Origin: Caprella mutica
Lineage: Eukaryota; Arthropoda; Malacostraca; Amphipoda; Caprellidae
Length of the DNA stretch: 64,000 nucleotides
Assembly: GCA_947561585.1 (NCBI GenBank)
Contig: CANNZV010000949.1
Coordinates: 124,001 to 188,000 of the forward strand
Reading direction: 5' to 3'
A program made the translations under genes and the position numbers. The notes beneath the pieces were generated by a model, which did no database searches, was not told where the DNA came from, and saw only the letters and a list, made by a program, of their open reading frames with translations. Below, piece after piece: positions 26,201-38,200 of the stretch (position 1 is the stretch's first letter; each line of letters opens with the position of its first letter).

Positions 26201-29200
26201 ATTAGTAGGGGAGTAACAAAGGCTATAGCTGTCGCTAACATCGAAATAAATTAAATACAAGAGACTGGAAGAAGCAGTGGGAAAGGAAAGTGAAATTCAT
26301 ATTAAGACAATACTAGAAATACCTAATGATAAACTGGAACCAGCAGTGAAACTGAAATACCAGACATGTACAACCAACTTGATTGATAATAATTGACTCA
26401 TGAGAATAGCTCGAGGAGTCTTATTTTTTATCACAGATAGACAGACTAACAGCGAGGATAGGACAAACAGTTCTATTTTAAATAGCAAGGATCACCATTT
26501 CTAAATAACAAAGGACACTAGTTTTTATCACTTAGTTAATCATTACCAAGTGAAACCAATCGCGCCGCTCAAGGTCCCTATAGATTGGCGCAAATAAGCA
26601 CTGTTAGTTACCGTAAGCATTGGCAAATATCCCAGCATTAAAATTACGAAATGTTGGTAAATAATACTCCATCATAAGGGCAGGCTTCGCCTTTATGAAC
26701 AAAACCATGACTCTGTAGGATAAGTTCTTAATTATCGGTCAGTTCCACATTTTCGGACACATAAAAAAAAACGCTATAATAATAATAAAAGTTAAATAAT
26801 TATTATTATATCGTTTTTTCTTACGTGTCCGAAAATGTGGAACCGATTGATAATTAAGAACTTACCGTATTAGAAATAAATGTTTCTACTAGAGGGGTGA
26901 GATTCAAGTCATTTATAAATGTAACTCCTTTGACATCTAATTTTCATGAGGTAGAAGAACGAAAACTGTCTTTGGTGTTTAAATTACATGCAAACACTAC
27001 AGTGTTGCAGTGATTATTGTCAGAATCAATTCATTATTCTCCGTTTTCTATGTTATTGTTTACATACTGTTCTAATTGCGAGACATGTCTCACAAGTAGA
27101 AACAATTTCCTAAGAGCGGGGCCCACCTGTATTAGGGTTTGGTTTGGACAGGTTTGCGGTTTGCTAAATAGATAATAATTCATTTATAATGAGTAGCCAT
27201 GAAGTGTCACCTGCTTAATTTTGTCCCCAACAATAAATTATCCACAATTTGGCAATTTGAAGGCGATTTATCAGACTAATTCAAGGACCTTTGCATCAAA
27301 ATGAGTTCAATAAATCACAAGTGGGTGTGAATGATGGTGATGTCACAATCAAATAAGACTGGGGAAAATGATTAAAGGAGAATTGAGGTGATAGAATAAA
27401 CTAGAGAAATAATACTACTAATTTAGTAAGGAATTTAGCATCTGTTTCGGAACCAAATAGGTAAGCTAATGGTGAAGTCAATGAGAAAAATGAGTACAAG
27501 GGACTCTGATGATGTGGCATGAAATAAAGTTAAAATTCAATTTAATTTAGTAGGGGTTTAACGTCTGCTTCGAAACCAAAGGCCATATCACTGATATCAA
27601 AAGGTAATTGAATACAAAGGACTGGAAGAAGCAGTCAGAAAGGAAAGTGGCTCCATAAACATAAGTACCTACCACAAGTCAGATACAATACTCATGAATG
27701 CAGAAGAACTGCAAATAGTGTTATAAAATGAAAAACAAGGTAAAAATGTAAAAAAGACAATATATTATCCAAATTAAAATAGTTCGGTGACCAAAGGACG
27801 CCACTCCACCTCCTAACCCTTCTTTTCCTTTCATCACAGAAAGGAAGATTCGTTTGAGGTTCTAATCAAAACTGTAATCATCTATGCCCTAAAATGTAAG
27901 AACAGTAAATGAAGATTATGATATACATTATAGAGGACAATGTAGCTAATTTAAATGTACAGACAGTGTCATCCTCCAAAACAGCAAATAGCTAACGATA
28001 TACGAGTAAAATGAATCAATGGGATATTAATATCAATCTGTTAATATTGTGATAGTAAAGCTCATAAAATTGATTAGAATACATCAAGAGGAAAATTTAG
28101 TTCCATAACTTATAAGTAATTTCACGCAACACAGAATTAAAACAAGACATAACACCCCGGGTGATACTCCCCGGAGAGAGCTGCGACTATGGCAAATTTG
28201 TCAGGGGCACAGAAAAATCCCGCAGTCATTGAAAATTTCGTAATTCAGTTTCCTACCCTCTGAAGTGATCATATAAAGCTACCATTAGAAATTTGTTTCA
28301 ATCGAATCAGTTCATTATTGAAGATGAAGAGCTACCTAACTTTAATATGTGCTTGAAAGTTTTGACTATTATATGACGATTATACTATCAAAATTCTGCA
28401 TTCTAAAAATATTAGTGAATTCACCGGGCTAACTATTAACACTTTCTTCGATTAATAGAAAGAGAAGAATTAACATAAGTTTCAATATCAAATGATATTA
28501 CAAATCTATACATGAATATATTTTATCAAAATTGACATTTGAATTTTTTTTTTGTAAATTCCATTTCTCAAAAAGTGTAGCGAATAAGCCAGACTACCAC
28601 TTACAGTTTGTTTCAATCAAATCAGTTCAATATTGAAGGAGTAGTATTGATTTTCACAAAATCACCAACAACAATCTGGGGGTGTTCTCAGGCTGCGCTC
28701 CTAGCGGGTCGCAGCAGTAAATAACATCCACTTACACCAAATATTTATGCTCCAATATGGTAATTCATTTTCATTTCTACAAAAAAAAATACAAACAATC
28801 GAATATTTTTGGCATCTCAGGTTTGGCGACAAACTTACAACAGTACATTATCCAATCCAAGCTGTAACAACACTCTTGCACACAATCATGAGAATTGCAC
28901 ACAATCATGAGAATTGCACACAATCCTTCCACTTGTTCCCAATCCTCAATCTCTTCCCAATCCCGAAAAATCACTACCTAATTCAGGAAGAAGAAACAAG
29001 TCCAAACAAAATTAAATATTAGAGTATTAATGATTAAATTTTCAATGTTCTACTCTCTAGAATTTGTAGCAAATGCATCAGGCTACATATTAAAGCTTGT
29101 TTCAAGCAAATCGAATCATTATTGAAGAAGAATCAATTTTAGTGGTAGCGTCGACCAGGATCGCTTCCCGCAATTTGCGCAAACTTTGCTTTAACTCGGA

Positions 29201-32200
29201 AAATAAGTTTGGTATCTCAACAAAAATTGGCATGAGTATTCACCTCTGTATGATGCATAATCGTAGTAATTCTTAAGTTTCTATCTCTAGTACTTTCTCT
29301 TTTATGTGATGAAATATATGCGGGGGAGAATTCTGACTTTAAGGGGTCGTTTCCCGCAGTGCCTGGGATCGGTTCCCGCACTGCGGGAACCAACCCTTTT
29401 TGAACTGCCCCGCAGTGCGGGAACCGACTCTCATTCATTATCTACCACGTTGTGGGAATCAGCCATGAAGAGTAGCTAGTCCTCACTACACTACGATAAT
29501 GATTGCTTTTGATAACGTTGCCAGGTTAAATGAAACAAGTTATGAAAATGCTTTATTTAAGATACAGAATTTCCTAAAATCCACGTCTGATTCTTCAGCA
29601 CTACTACTAGTGCTGGAGCAAATTGGCTGCAACTGTTCATCTACTTTTTCCGTTTTCCTATTTTAACAATTCATTTTCTTTTCTTTCTCCATTTCATCAC
29701 AAAATTCTTAATTCATCTATTGTCAGAACTTGAGCTTCAAGATTTATCCTACGTCGAACTTTTCGATGTTGCACTCTTTGTGTGAAGTGGTCTTTCAAAA
29801 TCTGCTCGAAACTCCTATTGATAGATATTTCTTTCTTATAGAATGAGGTATTCAATTCAGTGAAAGTGTTCTCTTTGTGATAATTGATGTGGGCTCTACC
29901 AGATAGGTTTGGTTCTTCTATATCGCCTGGCTACTTTTGGGGACTTGCTTGAGGTGTGAGTTTCCTTTTCTCCTCGGGAGGTTAGTGGTGGTTCTCTTTC
30001 ACTGCTTTTCCGATCGTGCATGTTGTGCACGATCGGGGGACCGTGCCAATAGCCATAAGGTTGACACCTGTAAATAAAGTTTGATTTTATAGAGCAATTC
30101 TGCATGATACGCTATTAGCAATTTTATAGTGATTTTAACACTGAACTACATAATTTGTAACTATTACGTCAGGTCTCACCTTTAAAAATGATACGTGGGT
30201 GTAACTTATCTCCGGCCACTGCTATCACTGTTATTGCTCCTAGTTCTCTTCATTCGGTCACGGAAAGCCCATTCGTGAATTCCAATTTATTTTGCAGCTT
30301 TCCTTGATAGAGTCTACCACCCACTTTACCAATCGCATCTCTTACTTTCCTTTCATCTAATTTATTTCTCTTTTTTTTTGTTGAATTTTTTTTTTTTTCG
30401 GCATGATCAAACAAGTTATGTAATGTATTTAATAGTTATGATAACCTGGAAGAAATATAATATATTACTCACGCTCTAAACATATAATATATACCTAATA
30501 TGGATATTTTGATGTGCGGGAACCAACCCTGAAAAAGTGCGGGAAGCGACCCTAGCCCATATTTATCGATCGGGTCGATTCTCGCACTTACGTTTTCCTT
30601 TATAGTTTTACAAATGGCTTGAGTTGACAAAATTCCTTTTAAAGCATGTTAACCAAGTACATACCCTATATGCATACTAATTTTTAGATAGGTATCATCT
30701 TTCGTTTACTTGTAATGTCAAAGTTTGCGCGATAGTTGAAAACATCAGTTGAAAATTTTTCAGGTACCTAAAATGTATGTTTTATTTGATCGCGAATAGA
30801 ATTTTACTTATCGAGAGTATATCAAATGTAAATATATCAAAAGATTGCTAAGAAACAGCTCTTTTAGACTGTGTTTACAGATTTGAAAAATAATGTTTCT
30901 TTCGGAAGTTATATAGAGTGCGGGAACCGACACCGGATCATTCACTGCGGGAACCGATCCGGGTCGACGCTACCATCAGAAAAGATTCCAAGTCCATACA
31001 GAATTTTAATTTTTGACCATTAAAATATAATTTTTCAAAATTCTATTCTCTAGAAATTGTAGTTAATACACCAGTCTGCCAATTGAAGCTTGTTTCAACC
31101 AAATCGATTCATTATTGAAGAAGAAAAAGCAATTTTAGTGACAAAATCGGTCGAAATTACAAGTCCATAAGATTATATTTTAACAAATTTTGACATTTAC
31201 AATTATTATTTTGAAATTCTAGTGCCTAGAAAGTGTAGCGAATTAGCCAGGCTATCATTTGAAGTTTGTTTCAATCAAATCGGTTGACTATTGAAGGAGT
31301 AGTGACTATTCTCCAAAAATCCCCAACAACAACAACAATCAGGGGGTGTTCTTAGGCTGCGCTCCTAGCGAGTCGCAGCAAAAATAGCTAGACTACCAAG
31401 AATTTGGTGATTGAAGAGTAGATTTATTTGGAAAAACAGTAGAATGCAGATTAATTTGAAACCGCAGTTTACAACTTAAACAAACTACAACAAATACAAG
31501 AAATTAATTATAGAGCTGTAATTCTCATCTTAAGGGAATAGAACCATCCTACAGTTTTGTTATTGATTAGTGAACACAAGCATTGAGAGATGAATTGTAT
31601 GATAAAAATGAGAAACCTTTGGAAATTAAAAGCGACATGCAGATATAATGTAAAGAGAAAAGGATAAAAATGACGTGATTTTGAAAGAGAAAACTAACAA
31701 GTATTAGAAGCAATCATCACAACTAGCAAATAATAAATAGCACTTCTTAACAGAGGGAAAAATAAGGATGAATGTAGATACCTAGTAAAGCGTAAAGAGA
31801 GAAAACAGACAAAGAGGTAATAAGAGTGAAAGATGTGTGACTAGTTAGTTACACTGTTAAGATGTAACTTCAACTAGTTAGTTGTAACTTCCACGTCTCT
31901 CTTCTTACCTTGCCGGTGTTTAGCAGGAGGTCATCACTGCAGGTACGTGGCAGAGATGCAGAGGCTGTACTGCGTGCAGTACTTTTAAGCAGTCGCTTCT
32001 GCATGAGAAAATTAGTTTGAGAAACATTTTAACTATTGGAAAAATAAAGAGTTAAAGAACTAAATTAAGCACTAAAACAACATGAAATTTTAATATTTCT
32101 ATTAGCTACCAATGCTTAAGGTTAAGGAGAGACAAATTTATTTTAACGTTGAATATAATTATTATGTTGAAAAAAAGCTAAATGTCCTAAATAAGTCAGC

Positions 32201-35200
32201 TACAGCTGACAATGCAGTTTTTAACCAAAAGGTTAACTTATTTAAATCTCTAAAGAGTTGGGATGCTACTACTTTCGGGAAAAAAAATGGCCCCCATTAC
32301 TGTTTGTTTTAGAGTATTCCACTAGTAGCTACCATTATAATAATTCACAACACACCTTTATGGAGTTTTTGAAGGCAGCAGCTCTCTTATTTCCTCCATT
32401 GAGTTTAGGAGTGCCGTAGCCACTGGCCTGGTTGAACTGCTTCACCAGCCTCCTCTTCTTGTCAGAGTCTGGTAAAGTGTTGACGTGAGCGTACAGTTCT
32501 GCCAGAGCCAAGGCTGTGGTCTCTCTGAAACCACAAATGATTGCACTCTCTTAGAAGCAACAAAGAAGATGTAGCTATGTATATTTTAAAAGATGATATT
32601 TTCCATTAAACCATCAGTGGGGTACGCAATATGTAGCTACCACCAGACTTGAAAAAGTTAAAACAAGAAGAATCTAATATTGCTATGTGTAAATTGAACT
32701 TCATAGCTACTTGTTGATAAAGGAACTTCTAAATTGACTTCGATATTTGGGGTTCTTCCACATAGTAGCTAGTTAGAGAGACTAGGATACATGTAGCTAG
32801 TAGCTATTTCTAGATTTTTACTCCCAATTAATAATCATACAAAGAAAGTCTTATAGCTACACTCAAAGTCACTAGCATTATTTCTACTGAATTAAAACAT
32901 CTGATCATGACCACCATTTAGCTATTTCAAATAACCCAATGAAGTTACCCAGCAAAAAGAACTAACCTAGAAGACGCCACCTTAGTCTCCTCCCTGTCCA
33001 CGAAGCTGAAGACAGTGTGTGCCAGTGTGGGGTCATGCTCATCCACTGTGACTGAGTGTGAGGAGACTGACATCTCATGCGACTCAGTCTCTGCCCTGGT
33101 ACACCAGTACTGCTTGATGTCACACTCCAGCTCGAGTGGCACCTGAGAAACACATGAAACTTTAGCTAAATGATGGAAATGCTGTTAGTGGGAGTAAGAG
33201 TTACTGGGATTAAGAGTAAGAGTTACTGGGATTAAGAGTAAGAGTTACTGGGATTAAGAGTAAGAGTTACTGGGATTAAGAGTAAGAGTTACTGGGATTA
33301 AGAGTAAGAGTTACTGGGATTAAGAGTAAGAGTTACTGGGATTAAGAGTAAGAGTTAATGGGATTAAGAGTAAGAGTTAATGGGATTAAGAGTAAGGGTT
33401 AATGGGATTATGAGTAAGGGTTAATGGGATTAAGAGCAAGAGTTACTGGGATTAAGAGCAAGAGTTACTGGGATAAAGAGCAAGAGTTACTGGGATAAAG
33501 AGCAAGGGTTAATGGGATTAAGAGTAAGGGTTAATGGGATTAAGAGCAAGAGTTACTGGGATTAAGAGCAAGAGTTAATGGGATTAAGAGCAAGAGTTAA
33601 TGGGATTAAGAGCAAGAGTTAATGGGATTAAGAGCAAGAGTTAATGGGATTAAGAGTAAGGGTTAATGGGATTATGAGTAAGGGTTAATGGGATTAAGAG
33701 CAAGAGTTACTGGGATTAAGAGCAAGAGTTACTGGGATAAAGAGTAAGGGTTAATGGGATTAAGAGTAAGGGTTAATGGGATTAAGAGTAAGGGTTAATG
33801 GGATTAAGAGCAAGAGTTAATGGGATTAAGAGTAAGGGTTAATGGGATTATGAGTAAGGGTTAATGGGATTAAGAGTAAGAGTTACTGGGATTAAGAGCA
33901 AGAGTTACTGGGATTAAGAGCAAGAGTTACTGGGATAAAGAGTAAGGGTTAATGGGATTAAGAGTAAGGGTTAATGGGATTAAGAGCAAGAGTTAATGGG
34001 ATTAAGAGCAAGAGTTAATGGGATTAAGAGTAAGGGTTAATGGGATTAAGAGTAAGGGTTAATGGGATTAAGAGCAAGAGTTACTGGGATTAAGAGCAAG
34101 AGTTAATGGGATTAAGAGCAAGAGTTAATGGGATTAAGAGCAAGAGTTAATGGGATTAAGAGTAAGGGTTAATGGGATTAAGAGCAAGAGTTAATGGAAT
34201 TAAGAGCAAGAGTTAATGGGATTAAGAGCAAGAGTTAATGGGATTAAGAGCAAGAGTTAATGGGATTAAGAGCAATAGTTAATGGGATTAAGAGCAAGAG
34301 TTAATGGGATTAAGAGCAAAGTTAATGGGATTAAGAGCATAGTTAATGGGATTAAGAGCAAGAGTTAATGGGATTAAGAGCAAGAGTTAATGGGATTAAG
34401 AGCAAGAGTTAATGGGATTAAGAGCAAGAGTTGATGGGATTAAGAGCAAGAGTTGATGGGATTAAGAGCAAGAGTTACTGGGATTATGAGCAAGAGTTAC
34501 TGGGATAAAGAGTAAGGGTTAATGGGATTAAGAGTAAGGGTTAATGGGATTAAGAGCAAGAGTTACTGGGATTAAGAGCAAGAGTTAATGGGATTAAGAG
34601 CAAGAGTTAATGGGATTAAGAGTAAGGGTTAATGGGATTAAGAGTAAGGGTTAATGGGATTAAGAGCAAGAGTTAATGGAATTAAGAGCAAGAGTTAATG
34701 GGATTAAGAGCAAGAGTTAATGGGATTAAGAGCAAGAGTTAATGGGATTAAGAGCAAGAGTTAATGGGATTAAGAGCAAGAGTTAATGGGATTAAGAGTA
34801 AGAGTTAATGGGATTAAGAGTAAGGGTTAATGGGATTATGAGTAAGGGTTAATGGGATTAAGAGCAAGAGTTACTGGGATTAAGAGCAAGAGTTACTGGG
34901 ATAAAGAGCAAGAGTTACTGGGATAAAGAGCAAGGGTTAATGGGATTAAGAGTAAGGGTTAATGGGATTAAGAGCAAGAGTTACTGGGATTAAGAGCAAG
35001 AGTTAATGGGATTAAGAGCAAGAGTTAATGGGATTAAGAGCAAGAGTTAATGGGATTAAGAGCAAGAGTTAATGGGATTAAGAGTAAGGGTTAATGGGAT
35101 TATGAGTAAGGGTTAATGGGATTAAGAGCAAGAGTTACTGGGATTAAGAGCAAGAGTTACTGGGATAAAGAGTAAGGGTTAATGGGATTAAGAGTAAGGG

Positions 35201-38200
35201 TTAATGGGATTAAGAGTAAGGGTTAATGGGATTAAGAGCAAGAGTTAATGGGATTAAGAGTAAGGGTTAATGGGATTATGAGTAAGGGTTAATGGGATTA
35301 AGAGTAAGAGTTACTGGGATTAAGAGCAAGAGTTACTGGGATTAAGAGCAAGAGTTACTGGGATAAAGAGTAAGGGTTAATGGGATTAAGAGTAAGGGTT
35401 AATGGGATTAAGAGCAAGAGTTAATGGGATTAAGAGCAAGAGTTAATGGGATTAAGAGTAAGGGTTAATGGGATTAAGAGTAAGGGTTAATGGGATTAAG
35501 AGCAAGAGTTACTGGGATTAAGAGCAAGAGTTAATGGGATTAAGAGCAAGAGTTAATGGGATTAAGAGCAAGAGTTAATGGGATTAAGAGTAAGGGTTAA
35601 TGGGATTAAGAGCAAGAGTTAATGGAATTAAGAGCAAGAGTTAATGGGATTAAGAGCAAGAGTTAATGGGATTAAGAGCAAGAGTTAATGGGATTAAGAG
35701 CAATAGTTAATGGGATTAAGAGCAAGAGTTAATGGGATTAAGAGCAAAGTTAATGGGATTAAGAGCATAGTTAATGGGATTAAGAGCAAGAGTTAATGGG
35801 ATTAAGAGCAAGAGTTAATGGGATTAAGAGCAAGAGTTAATGGGATTAAGAGCAAGAGTTGATGGGATTAAGAGCAAGAGTTGATGGGATTAAGAGCAAG
35901 AGTTACTGGGATTATGAGCAAGAGTTACTGGGATAAAGAGTAAGGGTTAATGGGATTAAGAGTAAGGGTTAATGGGATTAAGAGCAAGAGTTACTGGGAT
36001 TAAGAGCAAGAGTTAATGGGATTAAGAGCAAGAGTTAATGGGATTAAGAGTAAGGGTTAATGGGATTAAGAGTAAGGGTTAATGGGATTAAGAGCAAGAG
36101 TTAATGGAATTAAGAGCAAGAGTTAATGGGATTAAGAGCAAGAGTTAATGGGATTAAGAGCAAGAGTTAATGGGATTAAGAGCAAGAGTTAATGGGATTA
36201 AGAGCAAGAGTTAATGGGATTAAGAGCATAGTTAATGGGATTAAGAGCAAGAGTTAATGGGATTAAGAGCAAGAGTTAATGGGATTAAGAGCAAGAGTTG
36301 ATGGGATTAAGAGCAAGAGTTGATGGGATTAAGAGCAAGAGTTGATGGGATTAAGAGCAAGAGTTGATGGGATTAAGAGCAAGAGTTGATGGGATTAAGA
36401 GCAAGAGTTGATGGGATTAAAGTAAGACACTCGTATGGCACTGGTTATGAATACCAGAGAGCTGACAATATAGTGGTTATATAATTCTAAAGAATACCAA
36501 CTAAGAATAAATAGATAGGATAACACCATCATAAAGAAGGACATAATAATTCTTCCTTTCGACCAGCAACATCTTCAATCTATTCAATTTTTCATATAGA
36601 AATTATTAATCTAGGTAGCTAGCTAATTAAAATTATGAGCCAGAACTCAGTAGCAATTCAAAAAATATTTAATAAGGAAAATGGTCATTAATTTTCCACA
36701 CTGGTTGCATAAATAAATTAGAAATGATAATTGGTTTCGTAAATTAGAAATGATGATTGGTTTCGTAAATTAGAAATGATGATTGGTTTCGTAAATTAGA
36801 AATGATGATTGGTTTCGTAAATTAGAAATGATGATTGGTTTCGTAAATTAGAAATGATGATTGGTTTCGTAAATTAGAAATGATGATTGGTTTCGTAAAT
36901 TAGAAATGATGATTGGTTTCGTAAATTAGAAATGATAATTGGTTTCGTAAATTAGAAATGATGATTGGTTTCATAAATTAGAAATGATGATTGGTTTCAT
37001 AAATTAGAAATGATGATTGGTTTCATAAATTAGAAATGATGATTGGTTTCTTAAATTAGAAATGATAATCTACAATTAATTTCCAGAGTAAAAAATCACT
37101 AGATTTACTATTTAGTTACCTGGAACAACTGAGGTGCGTACTGCACCATGAAGGAGACTGCATTGCCAGCCACTGCAGAGTACTGCTGCAGTTCATTGGG
37201 GGTCAACTGAAAGAAACATAGAATATATAAATATAAAGTCCTTGTAGCTACATACCTATAGTCATTAGGGTAAGTTATTAGTTATTGGACAGTTTCACAT
37301 ACTGGTCACAAAAGAAAAATCCATAAAATAATTGTTAATAAAATTTTTTTATCAATAATTAGATCCTATTAATAAATTCATTTAGTTGAGAATGTAACAA
37401 TCAAAACCAATGTCCATACAAAATTAGCTAATAAACCAACCAAGGTTATAAGTTATAACATGTGGAAAAATATCAGCTAGCTATAAGTTATTGACACAGT
37501 TTTCTCTCGTATATCCAATTTCTGCTCACCTTTCTGGGACAAAGAATATGAGGAGCAAAGACCATGCCCAGGTTACAGGCACTCATTTTGTTTATTTTCT
37601 TCTCAGCAGCAATGGAGTGTAGCATGAGGAGGAGACACTTGAGGAGCCTGTGGTTGAAGGGAGGTAGGAGGAGCAGCATCAGCTGTAAGGCTTTGAGTCT
37701 GCGGCGAAACTGAGCAGGGGAGCTGTCTGCTTCTGAGATTTCTGAGAGAGAAAAATAGAGGCTATGAAAAATAAAAGAATAGGACAGGATTCTGTGGAGG
37801 CTATGACTTCGATAATATTATATTTATTATCAGATTAGCAATTCATTTTATTTTAGTATGAGTTTAACATCTGTTTTAGAACCAAAGGCCATAACTCTGA
37901 CGTCAGTCAAAAGGAAATTGAGCGCAAGGGACTGGAAGAAGCAATCAGAAAGGAAAATAGCACCCATGAACAACAAAGTAGCTAATTGATGACTATTAAA
38001 CTAAAGAAAAAGAGGCATTTTCTATACATAAGCATCCATTCTTTTTTCGATGTTGTTAACATTGAGTAAAATTAATAATTTAATATAGCCCTTTATATCA
38101 TTTTGAATTAAAATTTAAGTATGAAAAATATTTAGTTATTTTATATAGCTAGCTAGTAGCTACCAAAATGCACCTAATAAACAGAATGGTGAAATCCCAT

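Noticed and set aside
32112..32312. 66-codon plus-strand ORF
   Set aside because: AT-rich intronic sequence between exons 7 and 8, with no homology signal or splice context.
33188..36420. Interstitial telomere
   Set aside because: GGGTTA occurs only as part of a 22-bp unit; there is no run of hexamers.
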